Shown here: positions 6,633 to 11,886 of the stretch, one piece after another | Layout: each line of letters begins with the position of its first letter | Numbering within the stretch: the stretch's first letter is position 1 | Assembly (NCBI GenBank): GCA_947581745.1 | Contig: CANPVW010000237.1 | Span: 1 to 11,886 of the forward strand | Length of the DNA stretch: 11,886 nucleotides | DNA from: Candidatus Benthicola azotiphorus | GTDB lineage: Bacteria; Gemmatimonadota; Gemmatimonadetes; Palauibacterales; Palauibacteraceae | Direction: 5' to 3' | Made by a program: the position numbers and the translations under genes | Notes under the pieces: generated by a model | The model's input: only the letters and a program-made list of their open reading frames with translations | What the model was told of the DNA's origin: nothing | Databases searched by the model: none

Positions 6633-7157
6633 TCAGTCTTCGAAGTCCGGTACGGGCAGGTCTTCACGCGGAAGCTCGTTGACCACGGAGACGACCTTCC
6701 AGCGACCGTCCATTCGAATCAACGACCACAGATCCACGCCGGGGCGCGCGGGACGGCCGCTGTCCGGAATGCTGGACTCGTAGACCACGTGGACGTGCGC
6801 GATGTCACCGAACTCGGTGGTGTGCGCCGAGACTACCTTCTCGGTGAACCCGTCCGCACCCCGCTCCGCCAGCTGGTCTTCGAAGCGCAGCCAGTCGAGC
6901 AGGAACTCGTCGACGCTCATGACCTGGAGCGCCGGCGGATAGCGCAGCACCACGATCGCCTGAGGAATGAAGACGTCGCGCACGACGTCCCAATCCGGCG
7001 TGTTCCCGTCCTTCCACGAAACCAGATCGTAGACGTCGCGCACGACCTGCTCCACGGACCGCGCTTCCGCTGCGGGCGCCGCGGACTGAGCGCACAGTGG
7101 TGGGGCGACCAGGATCGCTGCCAGGCCGAAGACTCCGGCTGATATCATTCGATTCAC
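6633..7157 (-). CDS. Exported NTF2/SnoaL-like protein, copy A
   Basis: The 174-residue protein starts at a GTG (7155-7157), chosen because GGGAGG (7163-7168) is five bases upstream. The ATG at 7146-7148 would be 14 bases away and is less likely. A signal peptide (VNRMISAGVFGLAAILVAPPLCA-Q) is followed by a single NTF2-like domain. Its elements are VEQVVRDVYDLV and VVRDVFIPQAIVVLRY, then MSVDEFLLDWLRFEDQ, then HTTEFGDIAHVHVVYESS, then VDLWSLIRMDGRWKVVSVVNE. The last three blocks line up with the copy at 5342-5866, and both proteins end in an acidic P-x-F-x-D-type tail. An in-frame 16-base direct repeat encodes VVRDV twice, 20 residues apart. No catalytic residues can be assigned; a ligand-binding or small enzyme role in the periplasm is inferred. 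Confidence 0.8.
   Translation of the reverse strand: MNRMISAGVFGLAAILVAPPLCAQSAAPAAEARSVEQVVRDVYDLVSWKDGNTPDWDVVRDVFIPQAIVVLRYPPALQVMSVDEFLLDWLRFEDQLAERGADGFTEKVVSAHTTEFGDIAHVHVVYESSIPDSGRPARPGVDLWSLIRMDGRWKVVSVVNELPREDLPVPDFED
6971..7046. repeat. 16-base in-frame direct repeat within NTF2-like gene copy A
   Basis: The plus-strand sequence AGACGTCGCGCACGAC occurs at 6971-6986 and again at 7031-7046, exactly 60 bases apart. On the coding strand it encodes VVRDV at residues 38-42 and 58-62, in the same frame. It may reflect a short duplication or coincidence under high-GC codon usage. Confidence 0.6.
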
Positions 7158-7162
7158 GACAA

Positions 7163-7168
7163 CCTCCC
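7163..7168 (-). promoter_or_regulatory. Ribosome binding site for GTG-started NTF2-like gene
   Basis: Minus-strand GGGAGG followed by TTGTC and GTG. The site sits in the 13-base gap after the stop of the glycine-zipper protein gene and decides for GTG over the ATG three codons further on. Confidence 0.6.
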
Positions 7169-7170
7169 TT

Positions 7171-7965
7171 TCAACTGAGTCGGCGGTCCGACGCATCCTC
7201 GGCTCGGGGTGTGGACGGAAGGGCGCCCGGCCCGTCGGTCTTCAGCCTCCCGCCGATCGCCCGCTCGATCTGCTCGGCGAGACGTTCCACAAGGGCGTGC
7301 GCCGCCGCCTGCCTGCGGCGCACCTGGGCCGAGAAGATGGACCGGGCGAGAGCGTACGACCCGGCCAGTACCGTCACGGGCAGGGCGATGCCGACTGCAA
7401 CCGACCCGAGCACGCCAGCCAGCGCGCCTCCCAGCCCGAGGCCCACGCCACCCCCGACGCCGCCCATGATCCCGCCGAACAGCCCGCCCGCCAGCCCGCC
7501 GAAGCTCTCTTCGATCCGGATCAGGGTCTGCCCCTCGCGCACGGTCACGAGCACCTGCTGTGCGGATGTGTTCGATTCGGTCCGCGAGCTCCACGTCAGG
7601 GTCCTCCCCACGGCACTCGCCGTACCCTGTCCCGCCGTGGCGGCCTGTATGGTGGGAACGAGCTCCTCGAGGCGATCGCGCGGAAGCTCGCCCTGAATGA
7701 TCCTCTCGATCTCGATCGCCATCGGGGCACCGGCCAGGCGGCTTCCGAGGCTCGGCGGGCGAAGCACGTGGAGCTCGTTCGCCGCGCGCCGAAGCAACTC
7801 CGGATCGATGCCCGCTTCGGAGGCTATGTCCTCCAGCTCCGACAGGGTCAGGCCCGCCGGATCCGGAGCGCTCGGCTGCGCCCGCTGCATCTCGGTCGCC
7901 CGGCGCAGGATGAGGCCGACTTCGCTCTCCGAGTAGCGGCGGGGCCCCGGCGGGCTCTCGTTCAT
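7171..7965 (-). CDS. Membrane protein of unknown function with YSE-type N-terminal domain and glycine zipper
   Basis: The 264-residue product has three parts. Residues 10-70 form a soluble helical domain: RRYSESEVGLILRRATEMQ, a Pro-rich linker, then LTLSELEDIASEAGIDPELLRRAANEL, which looks like a small helix-turn-helix-like or adaptor fold. Residues about 75-153 look like a beta-rich domain. Residues 156-191 form a long Gly-rich hydrophobic stretch with GG-x-x-GG spacing (glycine zipper), followed by a second hydrophobic segment to about 209. A charged C-terminal helix (RRRQAAAHALVERLAEQIERAI) follows. I recognise the N-terminal segment as recurrent in Gemmatimonadota-type proteins but know no function for it. 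GGGAG lies six bases before the ATG. It follows the DUF885 gene by 39 bases. There is no signal peptide; it is probably an inner-membrane protein with a cytoplasmic head. Confidence 0.75.
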   Translation of the reverse strand: MNESPPGPRRYSESEVGLILRRATEMQRAQPSAPDPAGLTLSELEDIASEAGIDPELLRRAANELHVLRPPSLGSRLAGAPMAIEIERIIQGELPRDRLEELVPTIQAATAGQGTASAVGRTLTWSSRTESNTSAQQVLVTVREGQTLIRIEESFGGLAGGLFGGIMGGVGGGVGLGLGGALAGVLGSVAVGIALPVTVLAGSYALARSIFSAQVRRRQAAAHALVERLAEQIERAIGGRLKTDGPGALPSTPRAEDASDRRLS

Positions 7966-8004
7966 CTGCCTCTCCCTCTACCCGAGTGGTTGGCGCGTGG
8001 CCGT
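7966..8004 (-). other. 39-base gap between DUF885 and glycine-zipper protein genes
   Basis: It contains the GGGAG ribosome site of the downstream gene. It has no T-run and no strong hairpin, so no terminator is called. No promoter is apparent. It divides the window into a block of overlapping genes to the right and a second block to the left. Confidence 0.3.
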
Positions 8005-9789
8005 CTACTCGCGCGCCTCATCGAAGGCCCACTCGGGTTGGAAGTCGCTGGGCACTGGATCTCCCCTCAGGCGTGCCCGAACCATCTCGATCGGCATCGG
8101 CCCTCCCTGGAGGATCGCATCGTGGAATTCGCGCTCGGTCATGCCACCCCCGCCCACGAGCTCGTCGTGCAGCGCCTGGATCTGCAGACCTCCGATCATG
8201 TAGGCGGCCTGGTACAGCGGAGGGTAGGATCCGTTGAAGGATCGCCGCACTTCTGCCGTGGCACTGGCCCTCTCGTGTCCGACCCCGTCCACCAGGAAGT
8301 CGATCGCCTCCTCCGGCGTCATCTCTCCCAGGTGGAACTTCAGTGAGAATATGATACGGGCCGCCCGGTGCTTCCTCCAGAACAGCATGCCCATCCGGTC
8401 TTCGGGCGTCTGCGCGAATCCGAGTTCCCACAGGCGCATCTCCCAGTACAGGGCCCAGCCCTCGACCCAGAACGGAGTGCCGAACACCCGGCGGTGCGGA
8501 TTGTAGCGGCGGGTCATGAAGCCCTGCAGGTGGTGACCCGGGATGAGCTCGTGGTGCACGGTGGCCCGCGAGAAGGGGATGTTGTTGGCCCGCATGCTCA
8601 TCAACTTGTCCTGCTGCGCCATCTCCTCGGTCGGAAACGAGACCTGGATGACCTCTCCGCCGAGGAAGAAGGGTGCGATCTTCTGCATTTCGGGCGACAT
8701 CATCTCGAGCCGCCATACCTCCTGCGCCAGGGGCGGAACGGTCACGAGATTCCTCGCCTCGATGAACTCGACAGCCTCCAGGGCCAGATCGCGCACGACC
8801 GTCGGCTGCTCGCCCGGCGCTGCGTGCAGTGATTTTACGTGCTCGAGTGCGGCTCTCCAGTCATCGCCGTAACCCATCTCCCGGGCGGCCTGCACCATCT
8901 GCTCTTCGCACCAGGCGAACTCCCTCTCGCCAATCTCGATCAGCTTCTGCGGACCGTACGAAATCATCTCGTGCTCGAGATCCGCGCGCATGCCGTCCGC
9001 CCCGATCGGGTCTCCGACGATCGGCTCGTCCTCCCCGGGCTCCACTCCCACCAGCCGTTCCCGGACGAACTCGGTGTACTCGGCGAGCGCCGAGTCGGCG
9101 GCGGCGTACGGGACCGCGGCCCACCACGTGAACAACGGGTCGTAGCCGGCGTAGTGGTCGTACCAACCCTCGAGATCACCCCGCAGCGAAGACAGAACTT
9201 CGGCCGCGCGGAGCGCCGAGATCCGAGATGGCAACTTCGCGGATCCGGCCGCGTCATCGAGGGCTGCTTCGAAGTCCGCCCGGCGGGCGGCCACTCCTTC
9301 GGACAGGGCCTCCAGGGCTTCCGCGGCAGCCGCGGGATCGACGGGCTCCAGGTCGCGCCGAGCCTCCTGCAACGAGGAGATCGTGCCGAGGAAGGGTGCG
9401 ATCGACTCCACCTCGGCGGACAGCGAACCCTCTCGCTCGAGCAGCTGCAGCTCGTATCGCACGTCGTTTCGCAGCAGGATGAAGTCGATCCGGCTCTCGA
9501 GCCCGAGCTTCTCGAAGTCGACCTCCTCCAGGCGCCCGAGCCAGCTGTGGTAGAACGCCTCCATTCGGGTTCGCCTGGCCGGAGAGTACGCCACGTCCCA
9601 CCGGCGCTGCAGGACCTCGCGATCGGCCGAGTACCGGTTCACGACCGGGGCGAAATCGCTCACGTCCATGGACACGAGTGCTGCCAGATCGGGCGCTGTG
9701 CCCTCCTGAGCTGCGGCCGGCGCAGTCACGGTCAGCAGCGCGAGCACGATCGAGGCTCCCCACAAACGATGACGACTCTCGGCACGCAT
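8005..9789 (-). CDS. Secreted DUF885 family protein (zinc peptidase-like)
   Basis: The 594-residue protein has a signal peptide (hydrophobic core about 10-26, likely cleavage at AAA-Q after residue 27) and then a nearly all-helical DUF885 domain to the end. The family signature HHELIPGHHLQ is at 412-422, providing His413, Glu414 and His419 in the HExxPGH form. It is followed by FWVEGWALYWE at 440-450, where Glu443 is the likely further metal ligand. The GMLFWRKHRAARII and GHERASATAEVRR blocks also match the family. DUF885 proteins are regarded as metal-dependent carboxypeptidase-like enzymes, many of them exported; substrate is unknown. The chosen ATG (9787-9789) shares one base with the preceding stop (TGATG), and GGAG is nine bases upstream. 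A longer open frame to 10197 is simply read-through over the neighbouring membrane-protein gene. Confidence 0.92.
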   Translation of the reverse strand: MRAESRHRLWGASIVLALLTVTAPAAAQEGTAPDLAALVSMDVSDFAPVVNRYSADREVLQRRWDVAYSPARRTRMEAFYHSWLGRLEEVDFEKLGLESRIDFILLRNDVRYELQLLEREGSLSAEVESIAPFLGTISSLQEARRDLEPVDPAAAAEALEALSEGVAARRADFEAALDDAAGSAKLPSRISALRAAEVLSSLRGDLEGWYDHYAGYDPLFTWWAAVPYAAADSALAEYTEFVRERLVGVEPGEDEPIVGDPIGADGMRADLEHEMISYGPQKLIEIGEREFAWCEEQMVQAAREMGYGDDWRAALEHVKSLHAAPGEQPTVVRDLALEAVEFIEARNLVTVPPLAQEVWRLEMMSPEMQKIAPFFLGGEVIQVSFPTEEMAQQDKLMSMRANNIPFSRATVHHELIPGHHLQGFMTRRYNPHRRVFGTPFWVEGWALYWEMRLWELGFAQTPEDRMGMLFWRKHRAARIIFSLKFHLGEMTPEEAIDFLVDGVGHERASATAEVRRSFNGSYPPLYQAAYMIGGLQIQALHDELVGGGGMTEREFHDAILQGGPMPIEMVRARLRGDPVPSDFQPEWAFDEARE

Positions 9790-10190
9790 CACGACTCGCT
9801 CCTGTTGTTGGACCCATCCGACGGATTCGCGGGCTCTCGAATCGCCCTGCGAGCCGATCGCTTTCGCCACGTCCACAGCACCCAGGCCGCGACGCCGAGG
9901 CCCAGGATGGTCCCGTTGGCGACCGGCACGGGCTGTCCCGATGCCCAGATGGCCGAGCGGAGTGCGCCGAGAAGGAACGACGCGACGAGCACCACCTGTA
10001 CGGCCCTCCGCCAACCGGGGGACGCCGGATCGCGGCGGAGCAATCGATACAGGACGAAGGCAACCGCGAGGAAGATCGCAGCCTCGATCCACAGAACGCC
10101 CGCCGGCTCGAGGCGCGTCGCGAAGTGGACACCGAGGTCGATCACCGTTGCCGCCAGGATGACGCCCGTCCACACCAGTCCGCGCTTCAT
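9789..10190 (-). CDS. Small four-helix integral membrane protein
   Basis: The 133-residue product has four hydrophobic segments, at about residues 5-24, 32-51, 63-82 and 92-107. These are separated by short charged loops (RLLRRDPASPGWRR between the second and third), and a basic then Ser/Asn-rich tail (WRKRSARRA ... SDGSNNRSES) follows. Positive charges on the second loop and tail suggest both ends are cytoplasmic. I do not recognise a family. The start ATG forms an ATGA overlap with the stop of the alpha/beta hydrolase, and a G-rich stretch (GGGGGATGGGGA) precedes it. Its stop overlaps the DUF885 start. Being tightly coupled on both sides suggests it is expressed with the two exported hydrolases; a membrane anchoring or transport role is only a guess. 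Confidence 0.75.
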   Translation of the reverse strand: MKRGLVWTGVILAATVIDLGVHFATRLEPAGVLWIEAAIFLAVAFVLYRLLRRDPASPGWRRAVQVVLVASFLLGALRSAIWASGQPVPVANGTILGLGVAAWVLWTWRKRSARRAIREPANPSDGSNNRSES

Positions 10191-11194
10191 TCCCCATCCC
10201 CCCGGACTCCTCCAGACATCTCGACGAACCAATCAGCCAGGTCTCGGTTGTCGACGATGGTCCAGGTGTGCGGGGTGCTCCCGGATTCGAAGCCCTCCCG
10301 CGCGTCCCGGGTCGTGATCAGTCGAGCCCTCGGATTGCCGGAGGCTCGAAGCTCCGCCACCAGCGCCGCCAGGTCCAGCGAGTTCATGTCGTAGTAGCTC
10401 TTTCGTCGATTCTCGATCCACCAGTCGATGTCGGGCTCGTGGTAGGCGCTGACCGGGACCTTCAGCAGATGCACGGCGTTGCCGCCACCCGGGGCGGAGT
10501 AGGAGTACGGTGAGTAGGCGACATATCGTTCCCGGGCCTGCTCCGGGCTTCCGCCGAGGTGTTCGCGCAGCAGATAGCGGACCCAGCGTCCCTCGTCCGC
10601 CGCCGCCGGATTGGAGTTCCGAACGACCGCCTGCCCCTCCGAACGCCACAGGCGCTCCATGTCCAGCGGCGCGTCCACGACGGCCGTGGCGCCCGGCCGG
10701 ACCCGGTGCTCAGCGCCGTGAGTCTCGAGGTAGATCCGCACCCTCAGCGCGCGAGTGCCGCCAAGCGACAGTCCCGCGAAATGGACGGGCACACCGTCGA
10801 GTCGGTTGGACTCCAGCAATTCCTCCAGGCGGTCGACGAGCAACCTCACGTCGGATTCCTCGAACAGGAAGTCCAGCGGGTCTCCGGTCGTCAGATGGAG
10901 CACTGCAAGGCCGCGTCCCAGCGCCGCCCGATCGAACGAGTCTTCGTCCGGTTCTGCCCAGCCCGGATCGCGCCGCGAGTCCACGAACACGACGATGCCC
11001 ACGGCAGGCCCTTCGGGCGTCAGAAGCGCGTATCCCGTCTCGCTCATGGGTATGCGCCTCTCGGGCTCCGGGCCGATTCGGAGGTAGCCCTCCGCCGGCT
11101 GCCATTCCTCCTTCACCTGCTGGCCTGCACCCGCGCCAGCGATACATGCCGATGCCAGGGCCACACCTGCGGCCACGAGCGCTGCCCGCCTCAC
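10187..11194 (-). CDS. Exported alpha/beta hydrolase
   Basis: The 335-residue protein starts at GTG (11192-11194), which forms a GTGA overlap with the DNPH1 stop; GAGG lies eight bases upstream. The first 24 residues are a signal peptide with an Ala-rich core (RRAALVAAGVALASACIAGAGAG-Q); Cys17 could also be lipidated. The nucleophile elbow is FAGLSLGGTRAL, with Ser143 in G-x-S-x-G-G. The acid is likely Asp255 or Asp257 in YHEPDIDWW, and the histidine is His309 in STPHTW, all in canonical order. An oxyanion strand is visible at VGIVVFVDSRRD (about 65-76). Esterase, lipase or peptidase activity on small or polymeric substrates is possible; the sequence does not say which. The gene is followed with overlap by the four-helix membrane protein and then DUF885. 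Confidence 0.85.
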   Translation of the reverse strand: MRRAALVAAGVALASACIAGAGAGQQVKEEWQPAEGYLRIGPEPERRIPMSETGYALLTPEGPAVGIVVFVDSRRDPGWAEPDEDSFDRAALGRGLAVLHLTTGDPLDFLFEESDVRLLVDRLEELLESNRLDGVPVHFAGLSLGGTRALRVRIYLETHGAEHRVRPGATAVVDAPLDMERLWRSEGQAVVRNSNPAAADEGRWVRYLLREHLGGSPEQARERYVAYSPYSYSAPGGGNAVHLLKVPVSAYHEPDIDWWIENRRKSYYDMNSLDLAALVAELRASGNPRARLITTRDAREGFESGSTPHTWTIVDNRDLADWFVEMSGGVRGDGE

Positions 11195-11643
11195 TCCCGT
11201 CTCCTCGCCCGGGCCAGTCGGATCGCCCGGGCCGCCACCGCTCGGATGTCCCCGGCCGCGCTGTACTCCAGTATCCGCGCTGCCGGATTCCCCCGGATCA
11301 TGGCGGACAGACGACGCCCGGTCTCGGGACGGAAGAGACAGACTACCGGCTTGTTCAGCCCCGCGGCGCGGGCGATCTCGTAACCGACTCCGAGAGACGG
11401 CGTCGTCACCTCCGCGATCACGAAGTCGGCCTCTTGCAGCCAGGCCATGTCCCGTTCGTAGATCTCCGGGTCACCGGGTCCATCCTCCCCACCATCGGAC
11501 AGGTCCGGACTTCCGATGTGCTCCGTGAGCACGACCCCGAGATCCGAAAGGGCCTCGATCAGGACCGCATAGTGCGGCGCATCGTCGCGGCCGCCGCTGA
11601 TCGAGGCGGAGAAGTAGATGCGGGGAGGAGGCTCGGCCCTCAC
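11191..11643 (-). CDS. 2'-deoxynucleoside 5'-phosphate N-hydrolase (DNPH1/Rcl family)
   Basis: This 150-residue cytoplasmic enzyme belongs to the nucleoside 2-deoxyribosyltransferase fold and resembles mammalian DNPH1 (Rcl) closely. It has IYFSASISGGRDD near the N-terminus (phosphate/sugar site), GVVLTEHIG at about 36-44, and EIYERDMAWLQEADFVIAEV around 60-79 with Asp65. SLGVGYEIARA at 83-93 holds Glu89, and CLFRPETGRRLSAMIRGN spans 102-119. Asp65 and Glu89 are 24 residues apart, as are the catalytic Asp and Glu recalled for rat Rcl. The family cleaves the N-glycosidic bond of deoxynucleoside monophosphates, releasing base and deoxyribose 5-phosphate, and is linked to nucleotide-pool clean-up. 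The start GTG overlaps the upstream stop (GTGA) and has no clear ribosome site, consistent with coupled translation. A longer upstream frame contains only unrelated sequence and is not used. Confidence 0.9.
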   Translation of the reverse strand: MRAEPPPRIYFSASISGGRDDAPHYAVLIEALSDLGVVLTEHIGSPDLSDGGEDGPGDPEIYERDMAWLQEADFVIAEVTTPSLGVGYEIARAAGLNKPVVCLFRPETGRRLSAMIRGNPAARILEYSAAGDIRAVAARAIRLARARRRE

Positions 11644-11886
11644 GGCAGGCCCAGCCGATCGCCCGTGGGCGGATCGCCCGACTGATCCTCCTCCTGCTCC
11701 TGCTTCACGTGCGCCTCCTGCACGTGCAGCATGCCCGGGTTGAAGACCGAGTCGAGCTCCTGAGCGTGATACATCGCACCGCCGCGAACACCTCGGGTTC
11801 GTCGGTAGAAGATCCAGCCCCTGGCCTCCAGGCGCAGCAGGATCCGATCGAGGCAAAGACAGAGGACGGCAGCGCCGACGAGCCAG
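11640..11886 (-). CDS. Membrane protein, C-terminal fragment (runs off right edge)
   Basis: An open frame enters from the right edge and ends at TGA (11640-11642), giving 81 residues. It begins inside a hydrophobic segment (WLVGAAVLCLCLDRILL). A basic stretch follows (RLEARGWIFYRRTRGVRGG), then AMYHAQELDSVFNPGMLHVQEAH, then a strongly charged, Glu/Gln-rich tail (VKQEQEEDQSGD). This reads as a last transmembrane helix followed by a cytoplasmic tail. The clean frame, GTGA overlap with the DNPH1 gene and normal codon usage argue it is real although no start is visible. I do not recognise the family. Confidence 0.65.
   Translation of the reverse strand, partial: WLVGAAVLCLCLDRILLRLEARGWIFYRRTRGVRGGAMYHAQELDSVFNPGMLHVQEAHVKQEQEEDQSGDPPTGDRLGLP

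Noticed and set aside
7151..7196. Upstream in-frame ATG (start at 7196) for NTF2-like copy A
   Set aside because: It would overlap the preceding gene and place charged residues before the signal peptide. The GTG at 7155-7157 has a well-spaced GGGAGG site.
8839..10317. Long plus-strand open frame of 492 codons opposite the DUF885 gene
   Set aside because: It is antisense to clear DUF885, membrane-protein and hydrolase genes. Its product is Arg/Pro/His-rich with no family pattern, as expected from high-GC codon bias.
10510..11685. Plus-strand open frame of 391 codons
   Set aside because: It is antisense to the alpha/beta hydrolase and DNPH1 genes, with a very Arg/Pro/Ser-rich product and no ribosome site or domain. 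It is a shadow frame.
1..11886. Defence system, biosynthetic cluster, prophage, IS element, CRISPR array, tRNA or rRNA
   Set aside because: I read both strands for nuclease, transposase, integrase, NRPS/PKS and reverse-transcriptase signatures, repeats and tRNA-like ends, and found none.

Overview
The window is a high-GC bacterial segment (about two-thirds G+C by eye). Every gene I can support lies on the minus strand, so the gene order reads right to left. Several secreted proteins have signal peptides cleaved before Gln. There is a DUF885 metallopeptidase-like protein, and a small membrane protein with a 'YSE-x-EV-x-LILRRA' N-terminal segment. Together these fit Gemmatimonadota or a similar environmental, chemoheterotrophic lineage. 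That assignment is an inference from protein style; there is no rRNA or marker gene in the window.

Layout in transcription order. The right edge holds the C-terminal end of a membrane protein. It is followed by a DNPH1/Rcl-type 2'-deoxynucleoside 5'-phosphate N-hydrolase, a secreted alpha/beta hydrolase, a four-helix membrane protein and a large secreted DUF885 protein. After a 39-base gap comes a glycine-zipper membrane protein of unknown role. Next is a three-gene sandwich: an exported NTF2/SnoaL-like protein, a HAD phosphatase and a second exported NTF2-like protein. A TehB/UbiE-like methyltransferase, a secreted GH97 alpha-glycosidase (probably retaining, alpha-galactosidase type) and an AMMECR1-family protein follow. 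After a 54-base gap there is an exported beta-propeller (NHL/SMP-30-like) protein and an HhH-GPD DNA glycosylase. The left edge has the first 36 codons of a lipoprotein-like gene.

The genes are packed almost end to end. At least eight of the fourteen junctions overlap by 1 to 4 bases (ATGA, GTGA, TGATG and a probable CTGA), and the largest gap is 67 bases. There is no intergenic stretch of 300 bases or more, no convincing intrinsic terminator and no RNA gene, repeat array or mobile element. The whole block could be transcribed as one or a few long messages.

Functionally the cluster mixes exported catabolic or hydrolytic proteins (GH97, DUF885, alpha/beta hydrolase) with small cytoplasmic clean-up enzymes (DNPH1, HAD phosphatase, methyltransferase, DNA glycosylase). 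I see no defence, secondary-metabolite or mobile system. The most unusual elements are an AMMECR1 gene translationally coupled to GH97, the paralogous NTF2-HAD-NTF2 arrangement, and a DNA glycosylase whose best start is a CTG overlapping the stop of the gene before it.
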